Shown piece by piece: positions 8,650-17,049 of a stretch of DNA of 64,000 nt. Origin of the DNA: Nonomuraea harbinensis (GTDB taxonomy: Bacteria > Actinomycetota > Actinomycetes > Streptosporangiales > Streptosporangiaceae); NCBI RefSeq assembly GCF_019396385.1, contig NZ_JAHKRN010000006.1, positions 186,001-250,000 of the forward strand. Direction: 5' to 3'. Both the position numbers and the translations under genes were made by a program. Positions within the stretch are counted from its first letter, which is position 1. The number at the start of each line of letters is the position of its first letter. The notes under the pieces were generated by a model. The model did not search any database, had not been told where the DNA came from, and saw only the letters and a list, made by a program, of their open reading frames with translations.

Positions 8650-9207
8650 TCACCGTGTTTCGCCCGTGCCCGTGCCCTGAACGCGGACCTTGCCCGGGTC
8701 CGTATTGCCCAGGCAGCCCTCGGCCTCGTCCACCAGAGCACGCACGAACCCCGCCAGCTCACCGGAGGTGAGGATCGCCCGCGTGCCCAGGCCGCCCACG
8801 CCCCACGCCTCCACGAAGGCCCTGCGGGTCAGCCGCCACTCGCCGCGCTGCTCCGGCCGGGGTGTCCAGAGGGGGATCGTGCGCAGCTGACAGCGCAGCT
8901 CGCCGCCGGCGACGCCGCCCCACCTGCTGCGGTACCGGAACGAGAAGAGTTCGGCCCCGCCCTCTTCCGGCGGGAAGCGGTCGTCGGGATCCGGCCACCG
9001 ACCGGCCTGCCCGTGATCGCGCCGGGCCGCCTCCACGCCGCGCGCCAGGCGCGCGAGCCGCCACGCGCACCGCTCGCCGACGGTCCCGTACGGGACGCCG
9101 TCGCGGGACAGCTCCAGCGTGACCTCGTACGGCATGCCCGCGCTGTCGTTGCAGAGCACCGGTGTCACGGAGAGAAAGGAGCCGTCGGCGCAGCGTAGTC
9201 CCACCAC
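8650..9207 (-). CDS. hypothetical protein
   Basis: 185 residues from GTG. I do not recognise the family. It has no signal peptide or membrane segment and is moderately Arg- and Trp-rich (RYRSRWGG, PLWTPRPEQRGEW), with a helical C-terminal third (LAGFVRALVDEAEGCLG). It lies 30 bases upstream of the cis-prenyltransferase on the same strand and 15 bases after the amidohydrolase, so it is likely cotranscribed. Codon use matches its neighbours. Confidence 0.6.
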   Translation of the reverse strand: MVGLRCADGSFLSVTPVLCNDSAGMPYEVTLELSRDGVPYGTVGERCAWRLARLARGVEAARRDHGQAGRWPDPDDRFPPEEGGAELFSFRYRSRWGGVAGGELRCQLRTIPLWTPRPEQRGEWRLTRRAFVEAWGVGGLGTRAILTSGELAGFVRALVDEAEGCLGNTDPGKVRVQGTGTGETR

Positions 9208-9222
9208 GCCGGTTCCCTTCCC

Positions 9223-10071
9223 TCACGAAGGCGGGTGAATCTCCTGGTCAAGGCCATAGACGCGGGTGGCGGTCGCGCCGAAGACCTGCTCGGCGCCAGC
9301 GCCGCCGAGCAGCGCGCGGGCCGCCTCCAGGACCGTCCGGTAGTCGGCCGCCAGCAGGGCGACCGGCCAGTCGCTGCCGAACATCAGCCGCTCAGGCCCG
9401 AAACACGCGACCGCGTGCTCCACGTACGGCCGCAGGTCCTCCACCGACCACCGCTCGTGGTCGGCCTCGGTGACCAGGCCCGACACCTTGGCGAAGACAT
9501 TCGGGTACGCGGCCGCGGCGGCGATCTTCGTGGCCCACGGCTCCCACGCGCGGTCCCTGATCCGCGGCTTCGACAGGTGGTCGACGACCAGCTTCAGCCC
9601 AGGATGGCGCCCGGCCACCGTGACCACGTGATCCAGGTGCCTGGGCAGCAGCGACACCACGTCGAACGCGAGCCCGGCCGCGGCCAGCAGCCCCAGCGAC
9701 TCCAGCACCCCGTCGCGGACCAGCCAGTCGGGGTCGGGCTCGTCGTGGATCAGGTGGCGGACGCCGACGAACTTCGGGTGCGGCCGGTAGCGGTCGAGGG
9801 CCTTCGCCGCCTCGCCCGGGTCGGTCAGGTCGATCCATCCGACGACTCCGGCGATGAACGGGTGCGCGTCGGCGTGCGCGAGCATCGCGTCCGTCTCGGC
9901 GCGGGAGTCGGCGGCCTGCACCAGCACCGTCCGATCCACCCCGGTGGCACGCAGCTCAGGGATCAGGTGCTCGGGAGCGTAGGTGCGGTAGAGCACGCCG
10001 GAGGCGGGGGTCAGCCAGGGGTACTCGACGGTCTCCAGGTTCCAGAAGTGCTGGTGCGCGTCCACGATCAC
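9223..10071 (-). CDS. amidohydrolase-2 family hydrolase (L-fuconolactonase-like)
   Basis: 282 residues. TIM-barrel metal-dependent hydrolase: N-terminal DAHQHFW metal motif, VVDHLSKP mid-protein, KVSGLV, and the terminal MFGSDWPV with the catalytic Asp. This pattern fits the COG3618 group (lactonases such as L-fuconolactonase, and 2-pyrone-4,6-dicarboxylate hydrolase). It is cytoplasmic. No sugar catabolic genes lie alongside, so the substrate cannot be assigned. Confidence 0.85.
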   Translation of the reverse strand: MIVDAHQHFWNLETVEYPWLTPASGVLYRTYAPEHLIPELRATGVDRTVLVQAADSRAETDAMLAHADAHPFIAGVVGWIDLTDPGEAAKALDRYRPHPKFVGVRHLIHDEPDPDWLVRDGVLESLGLLAAAGLAFDVVSLLPRHLDHVVTVAGRHPGLKLVVDHLSKPRIRDRAWEPWATKIAAAAAYPNVFAKVSGLVTEADHERWSVEDLRPYVEHAVACFGPERLMFGSDWPVALLAADYRTVLEAARALLGGAGAEQVFGATATRVYGLDQEIHPPS

Positions 10072-10110
10072 AGGGAAAACCTAGGATGTCTGCACCACCC
10101 CCGGCAAGAG

Positions 10111-11019
10111 TCACCCACCGCATCCCCCGCACCCGCCGCCTCCGCAGCCACCTCCTCCGCAACCCGAGCCGCCGCCGTCCCCGCCGCCGGAGTCGCCGTG
10201 GGAGCCGCACGCGGCGGCGCCGCTCGACACGGGCGCCTTCTGCCGCCGGGACGACCTGGCCAGCTCAGTGAACCGCGGCTCGTCCCGCCCGTCCAGACCG
10301 TGCAGCGCCACCGGGATCGCGATGCCGAGCCGCTCCTGGGAAGCCGTCAGCGTCTCTCGCCCGTACCGCTCCAGCACCTGGCGGCCCGCCCACGTGGGCG
10401 CGTCGCGCAGCGCGCGGCGCTCGCCGGCGTGGCGGGTGAAGCCGACGACGCCGGTCGCCGCCATGGCGAGCGTGCTCAGGCCGGTGAACCCGTCGGGCGC
10501 GAGCACGGACGCGACGGCCCCCACCGCCGCCATGCCCCAGGCCAGTACGGGGACGGCCAGCAGGAGAGCGAGCTTGGCGCGTACCGGGCCGATGCCGGAC
10601 GGCCGGTGCACCAGCCCCGTGCTCACGAGCCGCCGCCGCAGCCCGGCCACCTCGGGCCCCCGGGCGACGGTCCGCAGGGCGCGGCCCGCGTCCATGCCGC
10701 CGGGACGGGCCCGTACGGCGGTGAACAGGGCGCGCTCGACGTCGGCGGCCGGCTCCGCGGCCCCCGCCACGGCGTGCAGGTCGCCTCTCCTGTCGAGGCG
10801 CAGCGCCTCGGCCGTGATGAGCACGGCGGCGGCGGTCTCGGCGACCCGCGACGGCCCGCCGGCCAGGAAGGCCAGCTCGTACGCGTCCAGGTCGGCGGAC
10901 GGAGCGGGGCCGGGCCCGGCGCGGCGGGCGTCGAGCCGGATGGACTTGACCGTCAGCCAGACGCCCCCGCACATCACCGCGCATCCGGCGAGTGCCAGCA
11001 CGAAGTGTAAAGCCCCCAT
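10111..11019 (-). CDS. TIGR04222-type membrane protein with Gly/Cys tail
   Basis: 302 residues. The ATG at 11019 is set by GGGAG seven bases upstream; the frame continues upstream without a signal. N-terminal hydrophobic segment (FVLALAGCAVMCGGVWLTV), then a cytoplasmic-looking region with DAYELAFLAGGP typical of this actinobacterial family. Two central hydrophobic stretches follow (LALLLAVPVLAWGMAAVGAVA, then TLAMAATGVVGF). The last ~30 residues are almost only Gly and Cys (repeats of GGGGC). Function is unknown in the family; the tail might bind metal or form disulfides. Confidence 0.8.
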   Translation of the reverse strand: MGALHFVLALAGCAVMCGGVWLTVKSIRLDARRAGPGPAPSADLDAYELAFLAGGPSRVAETAAAVLITAEALRLDRRGDLHAVAGAAEPAADVERALFTAVRARPGGMDAGRALRTVARGPEVAGLRRRLVSTGLVHRPSGIGPVRAKLALLLAVPVLAWGMAAVGAVASVLAPDGFTGLSTLAMAATGVVGFTRHAGERRALRDAPTWAGRQVLERYGRETLTASQERLGIAIPVALHGLDGRDEPRFTELARSSRRQKAPVSSGAAACGSHGDSGGGDGGGSGCGGGGCGGGGCGGCGG

Positions 11020-11132
11020 AAAGAATCTCCCGTGTACCGGATAGACGGACCACCGGTCGGGAGGAGTTCCCGGCGAAGCGGAAACGCGACGGCGCCGGCC
11101 GTCACGGGGACGACCGGCGCCGCGATGATCGA

Positions 11133-12998
11133 TCAGCCGAGGCGGTCGAGCAGCGCCTGGTGCTCCTCCCACAGCTCCTTGGGCAGCTGGGCGCCGAACT
11201 TCTCGAAGTGGGCCGGGATCAGCGCGGCCTCCTCGCGCCAGACCTCGCGGTCGACGCCGAGCAGCGTGCGCAGGTCCTCCTCGGACAGGTCGAGCCCGTC
11301 GGTGTCGAGCGTCTCGGGCACCAGCCCGATCGGCGTCGGGACGGCCTTCGCCTCGCCGTTGAGCCGGTCGACGATCCACTTGAGCACGCGGCTGTTCTCG
11401 CCGAAGCCGGGCCAGATGAACCTGCCGTCGGCGTCCTTGCGGAACCAGTTGACGTAGTAGATGCGCGGCAGCACGACGTCCTCGCGCCGGCCCAGCTTCA
11501 GCCAGTGGCCGAAGTAGTCGCCCATGTTGTAGCCGCAGAACGGCAGCATGGCGAACGGGTCGTGGCGCAGCTCGCCGACCTTGCCTTCGGCGGCGGCGGT
11601 CTTCTCGGAGGCGACGTTGGCTCCGAGGAAGACGCCGTGCTGCCAGCTCAGCGATTCGGTGACCAGCGGCACCGCGGTGGCGCGGCGCCCGCCGAACAGG
11701 ATCGCCGAGATCGGCACGCCCTTGGGGTCCTGCCATTCCGGTGCGATGGTCGGGCACTGGGAGGCCGGGGTGGTGAAGCGGGCGTTCGGATGGGCCGCGG
11801 GCTCGCCGCTGTCCGGCGTCCAGGACCGGCCCTTCCAGTCGGTCAGGTGAGCGGGCGGCTCCTCGGTCAGCCCCTCCCACCACACGTCGCCGTCGTCGGT
11901 CAGCGCGACGTTGGTGAAGATGCTGTTGCCCCAGAGCGTCCTGATCGCGTTGGCGTTGGTGACCTCGCCGGTGCCGGGCGCGACGCCGAAGAACCCGGCC
12001 TCCGGGTTGATGGCGTACAGCCGCCCGTCGTCGCCGAAGCGCATCCAGGCGATGTCGTCGCCGATGGTCTCCACCTTCCAGCCGGGAATGGTGGGCTGGA
12101 GCATGGCCAGGTTGGTCTTGCCGCAGGCGCTCGGGAAGGCGGCGGCGATGTAGCGGACCTCGCCCGACGGCGGGGTCAGCTTGAGAATGAGCATGTGCTC
12201 GGCCAGCCAGCCCTGGTCACGGGCCATGACGCTGGCGATCCGCAGCGCGTAGCACTTCTTGCCGAGCAGCGCGTTGCCGCCGTAGCCGGACCCGTACGAC
12301 CAGATCTCGCGGGTCTCCGGGAAGTGGCTGATGTACTTGGTCGTGCTGCACGGCCAGGGCACGTCCTCCTGGCCCGGCTCCAGCGGCGCGCCGACGCTGT
12401 GCACGGCCTTGACGAAGCTGCTGTGCTCATGGTCGCGCTTGCTGCGGCCTCCGTTGGCTCGTTCCTCGCTCTCTCCGGCCTTTCGCGCCGCTCCGCGCTC
12501 CTCGATGAGCCGCAGCGCCCTGTCGCCCATGCGGGTCATGATCCGCATGGACACCGCGACGTACGGCGAGTCGGTGATCTCGACGCCGACCTGGGAGATC
12601 TCTCCGCCGAGCGGCCCCATGCAGAACGGCACCACGTACATGGTGCGGCCGCGCATGCAGCCCTTGAAGAGCTTGCCGAAGGTCTCGCGCATCTCGGCGG
12701 GCGCGATCCAGTTGTTCGTCGGGCCGGCGTCCTGCTCGCGCTCCGAGCAGATGAAGGTACGGTCCTCCACCCGGGCGACGTCGCTCGGGTCGGAGGCGGC
12801 GTAGAAGCTGTTGGGCCGCTTCGCGAGACGCGTGAACGTGCCCTGGTCGACGAGGAGGTTGGTCAGGCGCGTCCACTCCTCCTCCGAACCGTCACACCAT
12901 TCGATCCGGTCCGGTTGGGTAAGCGCGGCTATCTGATTGACCCAGGTGACCAATTCGACGTTGCTGGTCGGGGCGGGAACTTCCACGGTTACAGACAC
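11133..12998 (-). CDS. pckG: phosphoenolpyruvate carboxykinase (GTP)
   Basis: 621 residues. Converts oxaloacetate plus GTP to PEP and CO2 in gluconeogenesis. Signatures include the kinase loop [23 protein letters not shown] with [14 protein letters not shown], and FGGRRA. An in-frame stretch at residues ~163-191 ([10 protein letters not shown] to SKRDHEHSS) is not typical of the family and looks inserted between MGDRAL and [16 protein letters not shown]. The rest aligns well with remembered actinobacterial enzymes, so activity is likely kept. A cluster of GntR-like palindromes sits 170-220 bases upstream. Confidence 0.96.
   Translation of the reverse strand: MSVTVEVPAPTSNVELVTWVNQIAALTQPDRIEWCDGSEEEWTRLTNLLVDQGTFTRLAKRPNSFYAASDPSDVARVEDRTFICSEREQDAGPTNNWIAPAEMRETFGKLFKGCMRGRTMYVVPFCMGPLGGEISQVGVEITDSPYVAVSMRIMTRMGDRALRLIEERGAARKAGESEERANGGRSKRDHEHSSFVKAVHSVGAPLEPGQEDVPWPCSTTKYISHFPETREIWSYGSGYGGNALLGKKCYALRIASVMARDQGWLAEHMLILKLTPPSGEVRYIAAAFPSACGKTNLAMLQPTIPGWKVETIGDDIAWMRFGDDGRLYAINPEAGFFGVAPGTGEVTNANAIRTLWGNSIFTNVALTDDGDVWWEGLTEEPPAHLTDWKGRSWTPDSGEPAAHPNARFTTPASQCPTIAPEWQDPKGVPISAILFGGRRATAVPLVTESLSWQHGVFLGANVASEKTAAAEGKVGELRHDPFAMLPFCGYNMGDYFGHWLKLGRREDVVLPRIYYVNWFRKDADGRFIWPGFGENSRVLKWIVDRLNGEAKAVPTPIGLVPETLDTDGLDLSEEDLRTLLGVDREVWREEAALIPAHFEKFGAQLPKELWEEHQALLDRLG
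12425..12510 (-). repeat. candidate inserted element within pckG
   Basis: This 86-bp stretch encodes the extra residues in PEP carboxykinase. It is bounded by GCTCAT and ATGAGC as short inverted termini. The encoded segment is hydrophilic, rich in Arg, Glu, Lys, Ser and Gly, and begins and ends inside a variable loop of the enzyme. No duplicate was found by eye elsewhere in this window. Confidence 0.45.
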
Positions 12999-13165
12999 GA
13001 CAGCGGCTCCTCCACTCTCTCAGGGCTCGCTCATCATTAACGACGAGGACACCCGGAAGCCAATTGGCGTAGACCTCTTGGCCTCGGGCGTCGCCGCAGG
13101 CAGCGGCCTTGACGACTGGGGGACCCTACCCATCGCGACAGGGTTTAAAAAGAACTCGCCAGCCC

Positions 13166-13181
13166 ACTGGTATATACCAAT
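13166..13181. promoter_or_regulatory. GntR/DasR-like operator 1
   Basis: ACTGGTATATACCAAT, with a perfect 12-bp palindromic core TGGTATATACCA at 13168-13179. It closely resembles the dre consensus bound by the GntR/HutC-family regulator DasR (ACTGGTCTAGACCACT). It lies upstream of pckG on the minus strand. Confidence 0.5.
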
Positions 13182-13184
13182 GCG

Positions 13185-13200
13185 GCTGGTCTAAACCAAT
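13185..13200. promoter_or_regulatory. GntR/DasR-like operator 2
   Basis: Core TGGTCTAAACCA at 13187-13198, a palindrome with a single mismatched pair. Its centre is 19 bp from that of operator 1, about two helical turns. A weaker third match, TGGTTTAGTCCA at 13209-13220, overlaps the stop codon of the neighbouring gene. Confidence 0.45.
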
Positions 13201-13212
13201 TCCGCAAATGGT

Positions 13213-13746
13213 TTAGTCCATTCTCCGGGAATTCACGTCGGGCCCTTCGGACCGCACCCGGTCGACATGTTGCAGCGCGTCGCGCAGTTCGGCCAGCCAG
13301 GTGTCGGCGTTCTGGCCGACGAGCCGGACGCACCAGGCGAGGGCGTCGCTGCGGCTGCGCGCCACGCCGGCGGCCACCAGCGTGTCGAGAACCTGACGCT
13401 CCGGCTGCCGCAGCCTCGTCATGACGGGCACGGACAGTGTGGTGAACATCACAGCCTGGCCGCCGCAGGTGACGCCCCAGGAGACCTTCTGGCGGAACCT
13501 CCGCTCGGCCTCCTTGGCGATCTCGACGCGCCGCTCCCTGGTCTCCTCGCGGAAGCGCCCGATCAGGCCGTCGATGAGCGCGGCCCGCTCGCCCTCGTCC
13601 ATCTCGCCGGGCGGGTCGGGCAGCGTGCCGAGAACCGCGATCTCCTCGCGGTCCCTGATGATCTCGGGCGCGCCGGTGAACCAGCCCTCGGGGAGCCGCC
13701 CGGCGAACCATCCGCGCACCTGCGCGGTGCCATCGTCGCTTGCCAT
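13213..13746 (-). CDS. hypothetical protein with ribbon-helix-helix-like C-terminus
   Basis: 177 residues from the ATG at 13746, preceded by GGTGA; the frame extends 16 codons further but without a signal. The C-terminal half (RQVLDTLVAAGVARSRSDALAWCVRLVG) resembles the helix-turn-helix part of a ribbon-helix-helix or CopG-like dimerisation domain. The N-terminal half is charged and helical (FREETRERRVEIAKEAERRFRQ). A palindrome overlaps the start codon, which would fit autoregulation. No family name is assigned with confidence. Confidence 0.65.
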   Translation of the reverse strand: MASDDGTAQVRGWFAGRLPEGWFTGAPEIIRDREEIAVLGTLPDPPGEMDEGERAALIDGLIGRFREETRERRVEIAKEAERRFRQKVSWGVTCGGQAVMFTTLSVPVMTRLRQPERQVLDTLVAAGVARSRSDALAWCVRLVGQNADTWLAELRDALQHVDRVRSEGPDVNSRRMD

Positions 13747-13761
13747 GTAATCACCATTACA
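13746..13761. promoter_or_regulatory. operator-like palindrome at start codon
   Basis: TGTAAT-CACC-ATTACA: perfect 6-bp arms around 4 bases. The first arm overlaps the start codon of the ribbon-helix-helix-like gene and the repeat covers its ribosome binding region. A protein bound here would block initiation; the gene's own product is the simplest candidate. Confidence 0.45.
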
Positions 13762-13842
13762 CAGTTGCGAGGAAAAAGCACCCCTTCCCCGCACCGTCCT
13801 GGCAGGTGCGGGGGCCGGGGGTGGGGGCGTAGTTTACGGAGC

Positions 13843-14994
13843 GTGGACCTGGAATTCGTCAGCCGCCACGCGGGCCGCCCGGCCGCCGCGCTGACCCGCA
13901 GAGATCTGGCCAGGGCGCTGCTGGCCGTGCCCTCGGGCGTGGCGCTGGTGGCGCTGCCCGACCTGCGCAGGGCCATGATGGCCGCGGGCAACCCGCTGTC
14001 CCGCCCGTTCTGGGAGTCGGCCAGGACCACGCTCGCCGCCATCGAGTCCGGCGCGGCCACGGTGGGTGACGTCCAACGCTGGGTCGAGTCGACGGGCACC
14101 GAACCCATCCTGATGACGCCGAGCTACTTCGTCTGGCCGGAGGAGAACGAACGCGGGCCGGTGGCCCACGAGATGCACGACCGGCTCGTGGCCCACCTGG
14201 AGGAGCGGGTGCGCGCGGGCGAGATCGACCCGGACGCGCTCGCGTCCGGCGATCTTCAAGCCCGCAGGGCGTACGAGGAACTGCAGGAGAGCTGGCTGGC
14301 CACGCCGCTGCCCGATGGGCGGGTGCCGGGGTTCTCGGTGAGCGACGAGCAGGACGAGGAGCTGTTCGCGGCCTGGGACGAGGAGGAGGAGTTCGCGCTG
14401 TCGGAGCTGCGGCGCATCCTGGGCGAGCTGGTCAAGCAGCCCGAGCTGCCGATCGCCGAGCTCGACCGCGCCGTCACCCGCCTGCGCGAGCTGCTGGCGG
14501 TCGCGGGCTATCCGGGCAACGTGCTGCGGGCCTGCGCGGGCTTCGAGGGCGAGCCGATGCCTGACGACGACGTGGAGCTGTGGCTGACCGTGGCCGCCGG
14601 CGTCGCCGGGCCGGTCTCGGACCTGCCGGAGGAGGGCGACCTGCTGGAGGAGTTCGCCGACCTGAACGGCGAGGTCAGCCTGGAGGACGAGATGATGGCC
14701 CACATCTGCGCCATCCAGCACGCCGACTGGCTCGCCGCCGTGACGGCGCTGGCCCGGATGGGGCCCGGCGCGCTCGCCTCGCCGGAGCGCATCGCCCGCC
14801 TGATCGCCGAGTCGGAGGACATCGACGCCGACGAGCAGGACTCCGACGACCTGGCCTCGACCGAGAGCCTCTTCAGGCCGGTGGTCGCGCTCTGGGCCCA
14901 GCTCGGCATCGTGGACGAGGACGACGTGCTCACGCCGCTCGGCTGGTGGGGCCTGCCCAAGGCGCTGGAGCGCGCCTGGTCAGCCGGTGACTGA
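13843..14994 (+). CDS. hypothetical acidic protein
   Basis: 383 residues from GTG (VDLEFVSRHAGRP). GGAG lies only 1 base before the start and TAGTTT about 9 bases before, so the message may be nearly leaderless. The protein is strongly acidic in its middle (DEQDEELFAAWDEEEEF) with helical segments and no membrane helix or signal peptide. I recognise no catalytic motif. It overlaps the 3' end of the convergent GNAT gene by 15 bases. Confidence 0.65.
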   Translation: MDLEFVSRHAGRPAAALTRRDLARALLAVPSGVALVALPDLRRAMMAAGNPLSRPFWESARTTLAAIESGAATVGDVQRWVESTGTEPILMTPSYFVWPEENERGPVAHEMHDRLVAHLEERVRAGEIDPDALASGDLQARRAYEELQESWLATPLPDGRVPGFSVSDEQDEELFAAWDEEEEFALSELRRILGELVKQPELPIAELDRAVTRLRELLAVAGYPGNVLRACAGFEGEPMPDDDVELWLTVAAGVAGPVSDLPEEGDLLEEFADLNGEVSLEDEMMAHICAIQHADWLAAVTALARMGPGALASPERIARLIAESEDIDADEQDSDDLASTESLFRPVVALWAQLGIVDEDDVLTPLGWWGLPKALERAWSAGD

Positions 14995-15273
14995 GGGATC
15001 GAGCAGGTCCTTGTAGGCGGGGTTGCGCTCGATGTAGCCGGCGACGTACTCGCACCGGGGCACGACCTTCAGGCCGGTGTCGCGGGTGAGGTCGAGCGCG
15101 TGCGCGACCAGCCGGCCCGCGAGCCCCTGCCCGCCGTACTCGGGCAGCACCTCGGTGTGGGTGAAGACGACCTTGGTGGGCAGCAGCAGGTAGTCGGCGA
15201 ACCCGGCGACCTTCCCGTCCACGCGGATCTCGAAGCGGCTCTTCTCCGGGTTGTCGACGACCTCTTCAGACAT
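14980..15273 (-). CDS. small GNAT-family N-acetyltransferase (COG2388 type)
   Basis: 97 residues. Single-domain GNAT: strand pair RFEIRVDGKVAGFADY, then acetyl-CoA binding motif A EYGGQGLAGRLVAHAL, then the C-terminal VVPRCEYVAGYIERNPAYKDLL characteristic of YjdJ-like proteins, including the conserved Cys. Substrate is unknown. Its start abuts the stop of the small membrane protein gene, so the two are cotranscribed. Confidence 0.85.
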   Translation of the reverse strand: MSEEVVDNPEKSRFEIRVDGKVAGFADYLLLPTKVVFTHTEVLPEYGGQGLAGRLVAHALDLTRDTGLKVVPRCEYVAGYIERNPAYKDLLDPSVTG

Positions 15274-15456
15274 CTACTCGGCCTTCTTCTCGAGCTCGCG
15301 CTCCTCGTCCGCGAGGTCGCGCTCGTGGGGCACCTCGATCTTGCCCATCTGCTTGTTCATGGACTTGACCAGGAAGTAGAGAGCGAACCCGAGAAGGGCT
15401 ACCACGACGAAGCCGAGCAGGCCCGGGCTGACTTCACCTGCTGCTAGAACCATCAC
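15274..15456 (-). CDS. small single-pass membrane protein
   Basis: 60 residues (59 if the second ATG is used). N-terminal helix LLGFVVVALLGFALYFLV, then a charged cytoplasmic tail (KIEVPHERDLADEERELEKKAE). Function unknown. It lies between mca and the GNAT gene with no gap to the latter. Mycobacteria carry a similar small gene beside mca (recalled, not checked), so it may belong with that cluster. Confidence 0.75.
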   Translation of the reverse strand: MMVLAAGEVSPGLLGFVVVALLGFALYFLVKSMNKQMGKIEVPHERDLADEERELEKKAE

Positions 15457-15498
15457 CCTTCCAGTCTGCCACCCGGGGGTCGTGCCCGGACCTCCGGA

Positions 15499-16383
15499 TC
15501 AGTGGCAGGCCGGGGACGTCTCCTCGGCGTGGATGCCGGAGAACAGGTCGTCCTCGGGCAGACCGGTGTCGACGAGCGAGCGGGCCAGGTGGTAGTCCTC
15601 CGTCGGCCAGATCTCCTGCTGCAGCTCGCGCGGGCAGACGAACCACCAGCCGTCGGGGTCGACCTGGGTGGCGTGCGCCATGAGCGCCTCGTCGCGGATC
15701 TGGAAGTAGTCGCCGCAGGGCACCCGGGTCGTGACCTCCCACTTGGCGGGGCGGTCCTCCCAGCGGGCGATCCAGTCGCCGTAGGGGGAACCCATGTCGC
15801 GCTCCTGCATGGCCTCGTGCAGCGCCTCGAACCGGGCCCGGTGGAAGCCCATGTGGTAGTAGAGCTTGAGCGGCTGCCACGGGTCGCCGGTGCCGGGGTA
15901 GCGGTCGGGGTCGCCGGCCGCCTCGAACGCCTCCACCGACACCCTGTTGGTCATGATGTGGTCGGGGTGCGGGTAGCCGCCGTCGTCGTCGTAGGTGAGG
16001 ATCACGTGCGGCCTGAACTCCCGCACGGCCGCCACCAGCGGGGCCGCCGCGACTTCGAGCTTCTGCAGCCCGAAGCAGCCCTCGGGCAGCTCCTCCTCCT
16101 CGCTCTCCGGCAGCCCCGAGTCCACGAAGCCCATGAACCGCTGCCGCACGCCGAGGATCTCGCGCGCCCGGTCCATCTCGGCCTTGCGCACCCGGGCGAT
16201 GTCGGCCACGATCTCGGGCCGGTCCATCTTGGGGTTGAGCACGGAGCCGCGTTCACCACCCGTGAGGGTGCAAACCAAGACGTCAACGCCTTCGCGGACA
16301 TAGCGCGCCATCGTCGCGGCGCCCTTGCTCGACTCGTCGTCGGGGTGGGCATGGACGGCCATCAACCTCAGCGGTGCACTCAC
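15499..16383 (-). CDS. mca: mycothiol S-conjugate amidase
   Basis: 294 residues. LmbE-like zinc amidase: AVHAHPDDESSKGAA (zinc-binding HPDDE), SGLPESE, and YPHPDHIM with the third zinc His. It hydrolyses mycothiol conjugates to release mercapturates, detoxifying electrophiles in the cytoplasm. The length and the C-terminal WPTEDYHLARS region favour Mca over the shorter deacetylase MshB. It is divergent from the DUF4307 gene and close to greA, a combination also seen in mycobacteria. Confidence 0.94.
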   Translation of the reverse strand: MSAPLRLMAVHAHPDDESSKGAATMARYVREGVDVLVCTLTGGERGSVLNPKMDRPEIVADIARVRKAEMDRAREILGVRQRFMGFVDSGLPESEEEELPEGCFGLQKLEVAAAPLVAAVREFRPHVILTYDDDGGYPHPDHIMTNRVSVEAFEAAGDPDRYPGTGDPWQPLKLYYHMGFHRARFEALHEAMQERDMGSPYGDWIARWEDRPAKWEVTTRVPCGDYFQIRDEALMAHATQVDPDGWWFVCPRELQQEIWPTEDYHLARSLVDTGLPEDDLFSGIHAEETSPACH

Positions 16384-16521
16384 GGGCTCGACGTCTCCTC
16401 AGACACATGGACCGATCAGTCGCCCACAGAGGCTAGTTTCTGCTGGGCGGTCGCGAGGGCATGACCCCCGCGGGCGACAATTGTCTCGGATAACGCCGAG
16501 GGAGTGCAGGGAGATTCCACC

Positions 16522-16941
16522 ATGGCCACCAGAGATGCCGGGAACGGCCCAGTTCTCGGCACACCCGACGACTTCCCGGACCGTCCCGAGCGAGGCGGCC
16601 GGATCGTCGTGCACGTCGTCATCGGCGTGCTCGTGGCCATCATCGCCGGAGGCTGGGGCTACGTCATGTGGTCGATGAACGGCAGCGCCAACGGGGCGAT
16701 CGCCCAGGTAGTCTCATTCCGCGTGCGGGGGCCGTCAGAGGCCGAGATCGCGTTCACGGTGAGCAAGCCCGACGACCGCGAGGCGGTGTGCCGCATCCGT
16801 GCGATGGACGTCCACCACGTGGAAGTGGGCAGCAAAGAAGTAAGAATCCGGCCTGGTGAGGGTACGAAGCAGGTCAAGGAACGCCTGGGCACCAGCGCCG
16901 AGGCGACTTCCGTCCACATCCAGTACTGCAATCTCGTATAG
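16522..16941 (+). CDS. DUF4307 membrane protein
   Basis: 139 residues from the ATG at 16522 (MATRDAGNG), with AGGGAGA upstream; an ATG at 16504 is in frame but less well placed. One transmembrane helix (VVHVVIGVLVAIIAGGWGYVMW) follows a polar N-terminus. The extracytoplasmic part is a small beta-rich domain with two Cys (EAVCRIRA and the terminal YCNLV). It matches the actinobacterial DUF4307 family, usually adjacent to mca and greA. No known activity. Confidence 0.85.
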   Translation: MATRDAGNGPVLGTPDDFPDRPERGGRIVVHVVIGVLVAIIAGGWGYVMWSMNGSANGAIAQVVSFRVRGPSEAEIAFTVSKPDDREAVCRIRAMDVHHVEVGSKEVRIRPGEGTKQVKERLGTSAEATSVHIQYCNLV

Positions 16942-17049
16942 TGAGACATTTGGGGAAGCGTTCGTGCGACTGACTTGTTAGCCTTTCGCAATTCAACCGT
17001 ACGTAACCTTCAGTGATCTCAGGGCCCCCTAGGCAAGCAAGGAGAACCC

